A stretch of DNA of 64,000 nucleotides from BQJU01 sp965229635 (lineage in GTDB: Bacteria > Bacteroidota > Bacteroidia > Chitinophagales > Saprospiraceae). Positions 32,647 to 42,755 of this stretch are shown piece by piece (positions within the stretch are counted from its first letter, which is position 1; the number at the start of each line of letters is the position of its first letter). Location: positions 4,650,001 through 4,714,000 of the forward strand of contig OZ245894.1 of assembly GCA_965229635.1 (NCBI GenBank), given 5' to 3'. A program made the position numbers and the translations under genes. The notes beneath the pieces are model-generated. The model was given only the letters and a program-made list of their open reading frames with translations. It ran no database searches and was not told the origin of the DNA.

Positions 32647-33539
32647 TCACTGAAATTCGGGCCTACTATTTTGGTAGAATTCCTCCAATTTACCGAGTCC
32701 CTTTTTCCATAGTTTTTCCTTAAGTCGTTTCTTAAAAAAGCCGAAATGGCCGATCTCTTTCTCGCCAAGAGTTGATGGTTCCAAGCTTGTAAGCTCAATG
32801 CCCTTAGCGCTGCTGACGTTTGACCAAAAGGTAGGCACTGAGCGCTCATTGGAAATAGGATCGTCCGTGGCCCAATAGATATGAATGGGAAAAGTAAACT
32901 TTGGTAGTGTCCTTTCGGAATAGTATTTCCATAAAATTTGCCATCAAAGAGATAGTGCTTACGCAAACACCAGGCCCGCCATTCCTGCACCACTTTTTTA
33001 GGCAGGTCTTCCATGATGCCAAAACGTTTGGCATTGACAAAACCGGTAAGTAAAATGCTAATCGGACTGAAAATAAGGAAAAAATAGGCCGATAGTATCC
33101 GGTATCCAATCGGCATATGAGGGAGGTATCCGGTGGAAACGGCATAGCCGACCATCCCTTGTATTCCTTCCATATCCTTCATCAATCCCATCTGTTGGCC
33201 TCCTGCGCTATGTCCGAAGAAAAATAGGGGAAGTTGAGGATAAGTTTCCAGTAAATAGCTTTTTACGGCGTACATATCCTGCATACCATAGTCATGGAAG
33301 GTATAGTCACATCCCTTCAAACTTGCCGGAGCGGATTCGCCACTACCTCGGTAATCCCACAGACAACACAAATAATTATGCTCAGCCAAATATTCCAGGA
33401 ATGGCAGATAAAATTCTTTTTTGGCTGCTGTACCACCGTTAAATTGTACCATGGCCTTAGGACTTTCAGGAATCAGCAGGATTCCTTTCAGCACAACGCC
33501 GTCCGAACAGGTTACCGCAAATGGTTGCCTCTCAATCAT
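32647..33539 (-). pseudogene. alpha/beta hydrolase gene with a frameshift near its 3' end
   Basis: From ATG 33539 the protein has DYRGSGESAP (oxyanion region) and nucleophile GHSAGGQQ. Near 32935 the frame should shift: the other frame reads KYYSERTLPKFTFPIHIYWATDDPISNERS and then EKEIGHFGFFKKRLKEKLW, supplying the acid (ATDDP) and catalytic His (GHFGFF), and stops at 32647. The continuous frame instead loses both residues and overruns to 32634. One-base indel in the gene or in the assembly. Divergently unlinked; sits just downstream of a TetR gene as its probable target. Confidence 0.7.
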
Positions 33540-33548
33540 GGTGAATCT

Positions 33549-34109
33549 CTATTTTTTAATTTTCTGAATCGTTCTGATCAGTGCGTTTTGCAGCAGCTCC
33601 GGTTTTTGATACAACTGCATCAGGATAACCGATCCTTCAATATCCGCGATAACCTGCTGCACAACCATTTCTAATTCCCGAACCTCATAGTGTGCCTTGA
33701 ATATTTCCATCAATGCCTTTTCCCACGCAGCAAAAAAAGCCTTGATTTGAGGAAGAAAAGTTTCTTCCACATGGGCGGTTTCCAAAATAGTATTGGCAAA
33801 AAAACAACCACCTGCTTCATGAGTGAAAGCTCGATAGGCAACGGCACTCATCAATTCGAGTTTCTCTGTATCGGTAAAATCCTCGGCATAGGCAATAGCA
33901 AACACCTTTTCTTCAAACCAAAGGGTGCTACTCTTTAGGGCCTTCTGCATAAGCTCTTCCTTGCCGGAAAAGTGATGATAAAAAGCTCCCTTGGTCAATC
34001 CTAACGCTCCGGATAAATCATTCATATTGGTCCGATAATACCCTCTCCTACGGAAAACCTGGATGCTTTTATTGATGATTTCTTCTGGTGTTGTCTTTCG
34101 AATTGGCAT
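33549..34109 (-). CDS. TetR-family transcriptional repressor
   Basis: 186 residues from MPIRKTTPEEII (34109). HTH at about 15-45: GYYRTNMNDLSGALGLTKGAFYHHF, the canonical TetR pattern with a Tyr-His-His-Phe end. The ligand domain contains GGCFFANTILETA as in TetR_C groups responding to hydrophobic toxins. It lies 9 nt upstream of the hydrolase gene, and an operator-like palindrome overlaps its start codon, indicating autorepression of a two-gene operon. Confidence 0.88.
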   Translation of the reverse strand: MPIRKTTPEEIINKSIQVFRRRGYYRTNMNDLSGALGLTKGAFYHHFSGKEELMQKALKSSTLWFEEKVFAIAYAEDFTDTEKLELMSAVAYRAFTHEAGGCFFANTILETAHVEETFLPQIKAFFAAWEKALMEIFKAHYEVRELEMVVQQVIADIEGSVILMQLYQKPELLQNALIRTIQKIKK

Positions 34110-34132
34110 ACATACTAAACGTTTGGTATGTA
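34109..34132. promoter_or_regulatory. TetR operator, autoregulatory
   Basis: Palindrome with arms TACATACTAAAC and GTTTGGTATGTA, one mismatched pair, starting at the TetR start codon. Typical size and symmetry for a TetR dimer site. Confidence 0.6.
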
Positions 34133-34242
34133 AATATAGGAGGAAAATCAGAAAAAGTCCATTTATCCAGCCAGTCAATTTCACTCCTTCGCAAATAATA
34201 TTTTACCTATATTAGGAGTTTTCATTATCCAACAAAGTAAAC

Positions 34243-35040
34243 ATGCTCATGCGTAAACTACCCTTCCTGGTGATGGCAGTAGTTTTATTAACACTGTCGT
34301 CATCTTGTAACAAAAAGAAAATTGCGGCCCTGGAGTCGCAGTTGGCCGCAAAGGAAAAGGAAGTAGAACAACTGGAAGGTCAGGTGGACTACCTGCAAAA
34401 TACCTCCAGTAGCCTGCTGGACCGTATGTCCGACCTTTCAGTGGTCAATAAAGCCGGTGCTGAAAGTATTCAAAAGTCGCTGGAAAGCATTGGCCAGCAG
34501 TACTCTTTTATTCAGGATCTGACCACCAAAATTCAATCGAAAGACTCGCTCAATCTGGCATTGGTCATGAACCTCAAACGCTCCCTGAGCGATGTGAATG
34601 ACGAAGATGTACAGGTGGAGGTGAAAGGTGGTGTGGTATATGTCTCCATTTCAGATAAGCTGCTGTTTCAGTCCGGAAGTTCACGGATCAATGAAGAAGC
34701 CGAACGCGTTCTTGAGAAGCTGGCTTCGGTCATTAATGATCACAATGATTTGAATATCCTGGTGGAAGGACACACCGACAATGTGCCCATTGCCAATAGC
34801 TGTGTAAAGGACAATTGGGATCTGAGTGTGAAACGGGCGACCTCAGTGGTGCGCACCCTGCAGGAAGATTTCTACGTATCTCCCGAACGCCTTACGGCAG
34901 CGGGACGATCTGAGTATCTGCCGAAGGAGGACAATACTACCGAGGCCGGTCGAAGCATCAACCGGCGCACGGAGATCATCATCACGCCCAAACTGGATCA
35001 GTTCTTCAAGCTGCTTGAACCTCCACAGGTTATGAACTAA
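34243..35040 (+). CDS. OmpA/MotB-family lipoprotein with coiled coil
   Basis: 265 residues. Lipoprotein signal ending LSSSC (about residue 22); a second ATG two codons in is possible. Coiled coil about 25-115 (ALESQLAAKEKEVEQLEGQV). OmpA C-terminal peptidoglycan-binding domain about 130-250 with LFQSGSSRINEEAERVL, VEGHTDNVPI, DLSVKRATSVVRTL and GRSINRRTEIIITPK. Anchors the outer membrane to peptidoglycan. Monocistronic. Confidence 0.92.
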   Translation: MLMRKLPFLVMAVVLLTLSSSCNKKKIAALESQLAAKEKEVEQLEGQVDYLQNTSSSLLDRMSDLSVVNKAGAESIQKSLESIGQQYSFIQDLTTKIQSKDSLNLALVMNLKRSLSDVNDEDVQVEVKGGVVYVSISDKLLFQSGSSRINEEAERVLEKLASVINDHNDLNILVEGHTDNVPIANSCVKDNWDLSVKRATSVVRTLQEDFYVSPERLTAAGRSEYLPKEDNTTEAGRSINRRTEIIITPKLDQFFKLLEPPQVMN

Positions 35041-35114
35041 CTAGAAAAAGTTGATGCTTTTTTCAGGCTAGAAGCACTGAAAATGCTAAACATTAAATGC
35101 CGATTATTTCTGCA

Positions 35115-36308
35115 TCAATCCACTAGCTGGATATTGTCGATATACACTTCACCCTGACCTTCAAACTGGAAAATCAGCTGTTTGACGTTAGTCAGATTGG
35201 CTGGCCCCTCCAGTTTGGACAATGGAATCAAGATGCGGCTCCATTCTTTGTCATATTGACCGCCAGCGGTGAAGTCTTTTTGCACTTCAATCAGGGTCAT
35301 CACCCGTTCGTAATCTTCAAAGCCCACCTTGATGGGTAATTGAGCGGATGGTGGCCCTACATTTTTTAAGTCAAACTGGATAGCCGAATTGGCAATTATT
35401 GGCGTCATATCTACTGGAAACCACTTATTCCAACTCACCCCAATTCCGACACTTCGACAGTCCTCAGGGCTATAATTCCATTTTACATGAATGGAAGCGC
35501 TGCCTTCGGACTTTTCCAGCCTGGTCAACTCAATTTCCCGACACTCATCTTTGAGCATTCCCCAACCATTGTCATTGATAAAAGCATCGTCAAAAAGCAC
35601 TTTAGGCAGAGCAACTGGATTGGGGCGTTCGAGTTCGTACAGCCAGGGCCGTTGTTCGGGTTCCTCGTAAAACACTAGCTTAATATCGTCAAGATAAACC
35701 TCGCCGCTCTGCTGCAATTCAAGCTGCAATTGCTTGATATTGGTCAGGTCGAGGTTTTCGGTCTCGATGTCAAAGGCATTGAGTGGTACGACCACTTTTT
35801 GCCATTCTTCATCAATAGAATAGCGCTCAAAGTATTTGTTGCCCGTATAGGCAAATCCCATACCTCCACTGTAGTCCTCAAGAGTCAATACAATGGGCAG
35901 ACCAAACATCTTTCCTTTGGCGCTGCGTACCCAAAGCTGGATGGCCGCATAATTGACCAGCGGCGACAAATCCTTGCCAGCATAGCCATCCCAGCCAATA
36001 CCAATGCCGCTCCAGTCACATTCCGGAGCGTTGCGGTCCCATTTGAGATGGATGGCTTTTTCACCCTTGTAGGCAACCGTTTTACTCAACGTATTGTCCT
36101 GACAGGCGTTCTTTTCCAGTCCCCATACGTCTGTATCATCCTCCTCAAAAATGATGGGTTCAACCACGGCGGCAATCTTCTCCGGTTTTTCCGGCTTAGG
36201 TGCTGGTTCTACCCCATCGTAGAGGGATGCTGTCTTGAATTGTACACAGGCTCCCAGGAAAAGCATTCCCATCAGGGGAAGTATTCTATATTTTAACAGG
36301 TCTTCCAT
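35115..36308 (-). CDS. lipoprotein with two galactose-binding-like (CBM-type) domains
   Basis: 397 residues. Lipobox LGAC at about residue 21. Two homologous beta-sandwich repeats of about 160 residues (about 60-215 and 235-397), each with HxKWxxxxxDxxxxGIG, a VxxxDYxxx segment and a final VYLDDI/VYIDNI strand, as in CBM11/ExoP-type carbohydrate-binding modules. Outer-membrane surface glycan binding is likely. Last gene of a four-gene minus-strand run with two barrels. Confidence 0.7.
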   Translation of the reverse strand: MEDLLKYRILPLMGMLFLGACVQFKTASLYDGVEPAPKPEKPEKIAAVVEPIIFEEDDTDVWGLEKNACQDNTLSKTVAYKGEKAIHLKWDRNAPECDWSGIGIGWDGYAGKDLSPLVNYAAIQLWVRSAKGKMFGLPIVLTLEDYSGGMGFAYTGNKYFERYSIDEEWQKVVVPLNAFDIETENLDLTNIKQLQLELQQSGEVYLDDIKLVFYEEPEQRPWLYELERPNPVALPKVLFDDAFINDNGWGMLKDECREIELTRLEKSEGSASIHVKWNYSPEDCRSVGIGVSWNKWFPVDMTPIIANSAIQFDLKNVGPPSAQLPIKVGFEDYERVMTLIEVQKDFTAGGQYDKEWSRILIPLSKLEGPANLTNVKQLIFQFEGQGEVYIDNIQLVD

Positions 36309-36318
36309 AGTTCAGTCA

Positions 36319-37335
36319 TTAAAGTTCCAGCGGCTGGTTAGCCGTGAAAGTCAGGAAATCAATTCCGAAATCCACTTGTAAGGGTGGATTGGGCTGGCTA
36401 TTCATATCAGAAATCAATAATACCCGAATGGCCACGATCTTTTGAACTTGCTCTTCGGTCATGCCAACTTCACTCATGGTCTTGCTGATGTGCCGCCAGC
36501 CGGTCCAATTGAGATTGACATCTCCCAGCGGGAAGGCCTGATCTGTTCCCTCTTCAAATTCACCGGAATCATTAGAATCGTAAATGAATTGAATTACTGC
36601 AATACCATGAGGTCCACCGTCGGCGTACATAAAGACATTGAAATACAAATCTTCAGGAACGGAAGTGGGCAGTTCGGCATAAGTGCTGCCTGAAATGCTT
36701 GATTTAATATCAGCTAAGCCAACAAAAAAGTTCGGTACTACATTATCGGTACCTTCAAATAAATAATAGAACTCTCCCTGTCCGGCCGGCATGTCATTGC
36801 GGCGTCCCGAATTGCCGGTTAATTCAAATTCAAAATTGCCAAAAAAGATATTGTCACCGGGATCTGTCTCGAAGCTAGTGAAGAGATTGCCTTCATAAGT
36901 TTTGGTGCCAACCACTTCTACCTCACCACTTTGCGTGAAGTTTTCCTCTTCGGGAACAATGAGCTCCACCATGCATAATTCATTGGTGAATAATGGCAAA
37001 TCGGTGGTGCCACCCTCCCATGTGGCATTGTCGACAACCAGCTCATTGTCAAAGCCTTCGATGCGTTTTACGGCTCCACTTTGCATCCCGGTGATTTGCA
37101 CAATCCACTCCACGCTTTTGTTGAATCGGGCGGTAAACGTGACTGTTTCTCCGGCGGAAAAATCTACTGTGGTACGGCTGATGGCCAAATCTTCCAGCAC
37201 GCTAAAATCGCCGAAGCGATCCACCAGAAAGGGACCGTCAAATTGTTCCGTATCGTGGTCGCATCCGGTTCCTAAAACCAACAGGAATACGACAAATAGC
37301 GCAAATATATTATTGTTATATTTCATGATCATCAA
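36319..37335 (-). CDS. lipoprotein, surface glycan-binding-like
   Basis: 338 residues. Signal peptide with lipobox LGTGC (about residue 25). The N-terminal about 85 residues look like an Ig-like/PKD-type beta domain (VDFSAGETVTFTARFNKSVEWIVQITG); the C-terminal part is a jelly-roll ending in VDFGIDFLTFTAN. The position between a barrel and the two-CBM lipoprotein, 10 and 2 nt from its neighbours, argues for a surface glycan-binding partner replacing a SusE/F-like protein. Confidence 0.65.
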   Translation of the reverse strand: MMIMKYNNNIFALFVVFLLVLGTGCDHDTEQFDGPFLVDRFGDFSVLEDLAISRTTVDFSAGETVTFTARFNKSVEWIVQITGMQSGAVKRIEGFDNELVVDNATWEGGTTDLPLFTNELCMVELIVPEEENFTQSGEVEVVGTKTYEGNLFTSFETDPGDNIFFGNFEFELTGNSGRRNDMPAGQGEFYYLFEGTDNVVPNFFVGLADIKSSISGSTYAELPTSVPEDLYFNVFMYADGGPHGIAVIQFIYDSNDSGEFEEGTDQAFPLGDVNLNWTGWRHISKTMSEVGMTEEQVQKIVAIRVLLISDMNSQPNPPLQVDFGIDFLTFTANQPLEL

Positions 37336-37337
37336 GA

Positions 37338-39122
37338 TTAAAAGTCCATACTATACAATACAAACACCTGATTCAATTGGTAGTCATTTGCCGGGTCGGT
37401 GGCGCGACTAAAATTGAATTGTTGATATTGCAATGTAAGATAAATACCTTCTTTGAAATTGTACCTGAATCCACCGGCCAGCAGTGTTTCAACATCATCG
37501 GCAATGAAGCGGCCCGGGAAATCTTTTACGTCATTAAACTCCTCGATCAGGGGTACATAATCGCTACCGTTGGAGGACAGGTTTTTGACACCCAACAACA
37601 ATTCAAAATCGGTGAACAATTCAGCTGATAAGCCTACTTCCAAAATATTGGACGTAAGATCCACCTGATCGATTTCAATGCCATCCCGAGTGGTTTGTTC
37701 ATATTGATAACCGAGGGTCAGCGTCAGGTTTTTCTTCCATTTCGCCATTTGGTGAATGCGCCAGTTGGCCATACCTCTGAGGAGCGCAAATTGCTTTAGC
37801 TCAAAGGTACCCTGTCCACGAATTTCCTCGAGGAAAGAAGCATTGACACCCACTTCCAGCATATCATCTTCACTACCGCGTTGCAAACCAAAACGAATAC
37901 CCCTTCGGTTGGGCGTTGCTTTGCCGTAAGGCATGGTATTGCTTAATCGAGGGTCATAACTCATGAGGCGATCCGACAGTTGATACGTATACAGTGCCCG
38001 GTCACGACCCAGATCAAAAATGGTAGGCATTCGGATGAAATTATCCTTGCCAATGCGGTTGTAATAGGTCTTATTGCGATCAAAATCTACCCGTTTGCTC
38101 TGAGCGGCAATGCTGAAGAAGTCAGGTCCAACATCCACAAAGGCAGCGGATACACTGAAATTCTTTTCCTTAAAATGAACTTTGGCGCCCGCTTCCAGGA
38201 AGGTATCATCTTCCTTAAAGATGGACTCCTCCCCCTCTTTAGATTCCAGGTTGGAAATGCCTGCTTCACCCAATACGTGAATGGCAATTTTTTCTTTCTC
38301 GTATACGGTAATGTCAAAGTCCGCTGAGTAAACGCTATTGCGAATACCCGAAGTAGCTTCTCCGGATTGGAGGTCGTCCCAGGTGTGGGCCAGATTTAAG
38401 CCCAGATGGGCCTTGGCGCCCAACGAGTCGATTCCCTGAGTGTTGAAGCCGATATGGCCTCCTCCTAAAAAGCGGGTCGGCACCGTAAAAAAGTCGGTTC
38501 CACGGATGCGGCTGATAAAGCCGGAAACGTCCATATCTCGCAATACCTTGGTAAAATCCAGACCAAAATCGAATTTGGCTCCCTGTAAACGGCGGGTATT
38601 GCCATCCTGGTAAAATTGCTCGTAATAGATGACCTCTTTCTGAGGGCGGAAGATTTCCGGTTCATTGACCATTCCTTCCTCATCGGGGTTAAACAAGGTG
38701 TAGGGCGTCATTGCGAGGTCCATGTCCCCTACCCTGTATTTGATGGCATTGGCGATGATGCCTCTGGCCCAAAGCTCCCGCACTTCAACGGAGACACCGG
38801 CACCAAAGAAACCGCCAAATTCATTGCGTAAGCGCAAAATCCCCTGTACCTCTGTTTTGTCATTGGGTGTGGCGTTAATCGCCAGGTCGAGCAGGAACTC
38901 ACCATCGGTCAGGCTATTTACTGATGTAGTATCGGAATCTCTAATGTCGCCATCCAGGCCGGTTTGCAGGATGTAGGCCCTGCCCAGGCCATTGAAGCGC
39001 AATTTCTTTTCCTCTGGTTCTTGCTCAGTAGGCAGTGCAGAGCCGTCCTGAGCAAAGAGTCCTGCCGTGAGTAATAGCAGACAGGAAGTTGCGAAAATAT
39101 ATTGGTAAAAATTCTTTTTCAT
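37338..39122 (-). CDS. outer-membrane beta-barrel protein (porin-like)
   Basis: 594 residues; signal peptide 1-25 ending GLFAQ. After a short polar N-terminus, alternating amphipathic strands with aromatic girdles and a terminal Phe (QVFVLYSMDF), all features of a porin barrel. No TonB box, plug or SusC signature. It lies 2 nt before the glycan-binding-like lipoprotein gene. Probably a substrate-specific channel for oligosaccharides. Confidence 0.72.
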   Translation of the reverse strand: MKKNFYQYIFATSCLLLLTAGLFAQDGSALPTEQEPEEKKLRFNGLGRAYILQTGLDGDIRDSDTTSVNSLTDGEFLLDLAINATPNDKTEVQGILRLRNEFGGFFGAGVSVEVRELWARGIIANAIKYRVGDMDLAMTPYTLFNPDEEGMVNEPEIFRPQKEVIYYEQFYQDGNTRRLQGAKFDFGLDFTKVLRDMDVSGFISRIRGTDFFTVPTRFLGGGHIGFNTQGIDSLGAKAHLGLNLAHTWDDLQSGEATSGIRNSVYSADFDITVYEKEKIAIHVLGEAGISNLESKEGEESIFKEDDTFLEAGAKVHFKEKNFSVSAAFVDVGPDFFSIAAQSKRVDFDRNKTYYNRIGKDNFIRMPTIFDLGRDRALYTYQLSDRLMSYDPRLSNTMPYGKATPNRRGIRFGLQRGSEDDMLEVGVNASFLEEIRGQGTFELKQFALLRGMANWRIHQMAKWKKNLTLTLGYQYEQTTRDGIEIDQVDLTSNILEVGLSAELFTDFELLLGVKNLSSNGSDYVPLIEEFNDVKDFPGRFIADDVETLLAGGFRYNFKEGIYLTLQYQQFNFSRATDPANDYQLNQVFVLYSMDF

Positions 39123-39134
39123 GATAGCTGGGAG

Positions 39135-41210
39135 TTAAAAGAAGGTTTTCAATTCAATGGTAATCTCTCGTCCCTGGTACTGGTCGATGGCAAAGCTGCG
39201 GTCTTCAAAAGAAAACCAGCGGTAGCGAAAATAAATGCCTGAATTCTCAGCCACCATCCAGTCAAAGCCCAGTCCGATGCCGGTGCCCAACTGATCGCGG
39301 GGCAAGAGCGTTTCGCTATCCCACTCGGTAAACTTGCCTCCCTGAGCCTTTTCCAATCCCAGATAACCGGTGAGGATAAATTTCTTGAATAGCTCGTAGT
39401 AAATGTCAAGTTCGTGGTACTGTACCCGCAAATAATTGTCTTCATTGAGACTCGGTAATAATGCGGCTTTTGACTTTGCGGAGCCGATAGTACCCAGGTA
39501 GAAAAGATAGAGTGGTCGGTCAAGTACACTGGTCTTAAATTTGGCCTGGAGGTCAATGGCATTGTAGTATTTCCGATTGATTGGCATCGCCGTTTGTGGA
39601 TCAAGGTCAGTAGTTTGGGCCACTTCGAATACGCCCCGGAAGAAGGAAAACTGCCGTTGTAAAGGACCGATCACCGTGGCAGAGGTGGCATTGGCTGGAA
39701 ACGGATTATAAATGCGCGATAGTGCCAGCCCGTTGACCCGATGTATGTACGAAATCTGTGAGGTCAGGGGATCAATCTCCGCAGCCAACCCATATCCAAT
39801 ATTGAAACGGGCAAATCCGAAATCCAAACCCGTATTGATATTGACACCGCGGCGGTTGTGCTCCAGTTGGTTGACCTGGGTAATCAAACCACCCACAGAG
39901 GCTTGTCCTGCAACTACACGATTAGAAAATCTATTCTGAATATCCGGATTGGAGTTGGTCGCAATTTCTCCGTTTTCGTTGTAGAAATCCTTACTGATTT
40001 GATACAACTGAACATCCAGTGGCAGGCCGGTATATTTTTTAGGAAACTTTAGCCTGAGCATCAGGGCTTCTCCCCATTTCTTTTCGTAGGTGGGACTCTT
40101 GAAGCTGCCCATGGCCAACTCTCCACTGATATTTACCTCAGCTACATCCAGGTTGTATGACAAGCTGTGTACCTGATAAGCCCGTTTATTATTCTCGTAG
40201 GTGATGCTATCCAAAGCCGTCTGGCTATAAATGACATTGTAGGCCAGAGACCCCAGAGACCCAATTCTGCGTTGCAGCTTACCACCGGCAAGATAGCTTG
40301 GTAAAACCCGGGCATCACCGTTGAAACCTTCATAAGTGGGTACATTTCCGGCCACACCGGGATTGGGGTTGGGAATGGTTTGGTATGGGTCAGTGATAGC
40401 CCCCGGCAGGCCACCATTGGGTTGGGTTTTACCCCAAAATACGTCAAAGGCGAATCCTCCCGGTAGTTTATTACCGTTGAGAATCACTCCCTGGAAAGCT
40501 TGGTTATTCCAGCGTAAATCACCCCGGTTGATGGCTCCGGTCTCGAAATAGCTATCGTATTTATCGGTATTGTTGACCCCTTCCCAGGGGGTACGGTCGA
40601 AGATGCTAAAGCGGTCCAGAATTTGGTAAACACCAATGGTGAAAGGGCTGAGGTTGTACCAGTGAATACCGCCGGCCCGCAAGCCGAAGTTGCCGATGTC
40701 TGTGCGGAAGTTGCCGTAAAAGTTGATTCCCAGGTTGACCGAAAAGACATTGTCCTCATAGCCGGTGCCGAGATAAGGGGTGAAAAAGAAAAGCTCGGTA
40801 CCAAATGATGTTTTCCCATTCGGGCGCCCCACCACGTTTAGCGAAAGCATCGGTTCCCGATAACCATCCCCAACTCCGTATGCCCGTTCGTATGGGGCAA
40901 GATTGGGATAGGCTTTGGTCATATTACGGCCGTAGAGAAACAAGCGATAATAACCAAAAACCGTCAGTGGTTGATCACGTTCACGTAGTACCAGCGAGTC
41001 GACCCTTATCCGATCCAGGGAGGGCCAGTGCTCGGTTTGGGTCAGTACTTTCAGCTTCTGGTTGGTGGTATCTTTTACCATCTTACTGGCCACAAATTTT
41101 GCTGGAGGAGGTTCCAGTTGTGCAAAAAGTGGAAGTGCCAAAAAGAAGCACGAGAGCAGTACCAGCGCACTGACCAACGAACTCCTGGGTTTCGGGTTTA
41201 ATTTTTTCAT
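39135..41210 (-). CDS. outer-membrane beta-barrel protein (porin-like), first gene of the operon
   Basis: 691 residues from MKKLNPKPRSSL (an ATG two codons earlier is possible). Signal peptide ends ALPLFAQ. The remainder is beta-barrel sequence with aromatic belts and terminal Phe-Phe (ITIELKTFF); strands carry repeated motifs such as FNIGYGLAAEID and KFILTGYLGLEKA. No plug domain. The second barrel follows 12 nt downstream. Transcribed divergently from the TIM-barrel glycosidase across the CTACATCA operator region. Confidence 0.72.
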   Translation of the reverse strand: MKKLNPKPRSSLVSALVLLSCFFLALPLFAQLEPPPAKFVASKMVKDTTNQKLKVLTQTEHWPSLDRIRVDSLVLRERDQPLTVFGYYRLFLYGRNMTKAYPNLAPYERAYGVGDGYREPMLSLNVVGRPNGKTSFGTELFFFTPYLGTGYEDNVFSVNLGINFYGNFRTDIGNFGLRAGGIHWYNLSPFTIGVYQILDRFSIFDRTPWEGVNNTDKYDSYFETGAINRGDLRWNNQAFQGVILNGNKLPGGFAFDVFWGKTQPNGGLPGAITDPYQTIPNPNPGVAGNVPTYEGFNGDARVLPSYLAGGKLQRRIGSLGSLAYNVIYSQTALDSITYENNKRAYQVHSLSYNLDVAEVNISGELAMGSFKSPTYEKKWGEALMLRLKFPKKYTGLPLDVQLYQISKDFYNENGEIATNSNPDIQNRFSNRVVAGQASVGGLITQVNQLEHNRRGVNINTGLDFGFARFNIGYGLAAEIDPLTSQISYIHRVNGLALSRIYNPFPANATSATVIGPLQRQFSFFRGVFEVAQTTDLDPQTAMPINRKYYNAIDLQAKFKTSVLDRPLYLFYLGTIGSAKSKAALLPSLNEDNYLRVQYHELDIYYELFKKFILTGYLGLEKAQGGKFTEWDSETLLPRDQLGTGIGLGFDWMVAENSGIYFRYRWFSFEDRSFAIDQYQGREITIELKTFF

Positions 41211-41327
41211 ACACATTTTCTTTTATGCATTCAAACCAATTAAAATTGGGCTTGTTTAGAAATATTACCAATAATAGTTGGGTTGCAACAAATTTAACCG
41301 CAAAATTGAGGTGTTTTCAAAAATGGC

Positions 41328-41378
41328 CTACATCAAGCCTACATCGATCGATTTTTTCATTACATCATGACTACATCA
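41328..41378. promoter_or_regulatory. CTACATCA operator, two pairs
   Basis: CTACATCA at 41328, CTACATCG at 41339, TTACATCA at 41360 and CTACATCA at 41371. Each pair has an 11-bp centre-to-centre spacing. Located in the 249-nt divergent region between the porin operon and the glycosidase gene. The same arrangement, in reverse orientation, is found at 45878-45929. Confidence 0.7.
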
Positions 41379-41465
41379 TTGCATAAAATGGCTGGTGAAA
41401 ACCTCAGTATTTGCTTACTTTTCAACAGAATTCTGATTATTTCTTTACACATCAATCGCATATAG

Positions 41466-42755
41466 ATGGAAAAGTTTAAAATTTACGCAGTTATGTTTTT
41501 TCTGGGGCTGGTTTTTCCCCTCTTTGCGCAAATGCAGGCAGGCCCCATTAAGGTCGAGATTAAGGAAGTGAATGGGAAGTGGCAATTGTATCGTGGAGGA
41601 GAACCCTACTATGTCAATGGTGTGGGCGGACAGACCTATCTTGATCGGGCAAAGGCTTATGGCGCCAATTCTGTGCGGACCTGGGGGGCTGCTGATGCCG
41701 CAAGGGTGTTGGATGAGGCTCACGCCAAGGGACTAACCGTTTTGTTTGGCTTGTGGGTCGGGCAAGAACGTCAGGGTTTTGATTACAACGATGCCAAGGC
41801 AGTGAAGGCTCAACTGGAGCAATTTCGGGCAGTAGTGCAGGCCTACAAAGATCATCCTGCTGTGCTAATGTGGGGCATAGGCAACGAAAACGATCTGTTT
41901 TACAGTGATTTTAAAGTGTGGAACGCTATTGATGACATTGCTAAAATGGTTCATGACGAGGATCCCAATCACCCCACGATGACAGTGACAGCCGGCCTGG
42001 ATGTAGCGGAAGTGCAGCTGATTAAGGAGAGAGCTCCCAATATCGATATTTATGGCATCAATACATACGGTGGGCTCATTGGTATCGATAAGGAAATCAG
42101 GGCTTATGGATGGCAGGGGCCATACATGATCACCGAGTGGGGGCCCGATGGGCACTGGGAAGTGGCCAAGACGGCATGGGGAGTACCCATTGAGCAAAGC
42201 AGTACGGAAAAAGCGCAATTTTACCAGAAGCGCTATGAAAAAGGCATCAAGGCTGATGCTGAAAAATGCATCGGTTCCTACGTTTTCCTCTGGGGACAAA
42301 AACAGGAAACCACGCCTACCTGGTACGGCCTCTTTTTACCCGATGGCACCGAAACGGCTGTCATGGATGTGCTGGAATATGAATGGTCGGGAAAATGGCC
42401 GGCCAACCGGTCCCCAGAGCTGAAATCGTTAACCATTAATGGTAAAAAGGCTCAAGAAAGTGTCTACGTTCAGGCCGGACAACCCATCAATGTGACAGCT
42501 ATGGTCAAAGACCTCGATGGTGACGCTCTAGAATACAAGTGGGAGCTGCTTCCCGAAAGTACTGACATTCGCTCGGGCGGTGATGCGGAATCCAAACCAG
42601 AGCCGGTGGATATTAAGGTTATTGCCAATCTTGAAGAAGGGGTCATGGAAATTCGTGCGCCCAAAAAGACTGGTGCGTACCGTATGTTCGTCTATGCCTA
42701 CGACGGTCATGGCAATGCGGCTACAGCCAATATTCCATTTTACGTAAGGAATTAA
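41466..42755 (+). CDS. secreted TIM-barrel glycoside hydrolase (GH2/GH5 clan-A type)
   Basis: 429 residues; signal peptide 1-22 ends LFAQ. Residues about 40-315 form a clan GH-A barrel: VNGVGGQTYLDRAKAYGANSVRTWG, acid/base Glu near 140 in WGIGNEND, and nucleophile Glu near 224 in ITEWGPDG. A C-terminal Ig-like domain (about 320-429; VTAMVKDLDGDALEYKWEL) follows. Related sequences are found in beta-glucan loci; exact GH family uncertain. The stop overlaps the convergent regulator gene by 4 nt. Confidence 0.78.
   Translation: MEKFKIYAVMFFLGLVFPLFAQMQAGPIKVEIKEVNGKWQLYRGGEPYYVNGVGGQTYLDRAKAYGANSVRTWGAADAARVLDEAHAKGLTVLFGLWVGQERQGFDYNDAKAVKAQLEQFRAVVQAYKDHPAVLMWGIGNENDLFYSDFKVWNAIDDIAKMVHDEDPNHPTMTVTAGLDVAEVQLIKERAPNIDIYGINTYGGLIGIDKEIRAYGWQGPYMITEWGPDGHWEVAKTAWGVPIEQSSTEKAQFYQKRYEKGIKADAEKCIGSYVFLWGQKQETTPTWYGLFLPDGTETAVMDVLEYEWSGKWPANRSPELKSLTINGKKAQESVYVQAGQPINVTAMVKDLDGDALEYKWELLPESTDIRSGGDAESKPEPVDIKVIANLEEGVMEIRAPKKTGAYRMFVYAYDGHGNAATANIPFYVRN

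Noticed and set aside
37338..41216. SusC-type TonB-dependent receptors
   Set aside because: Both proteins are too short, lack plug and TonB box, and have no SusD neighbour.
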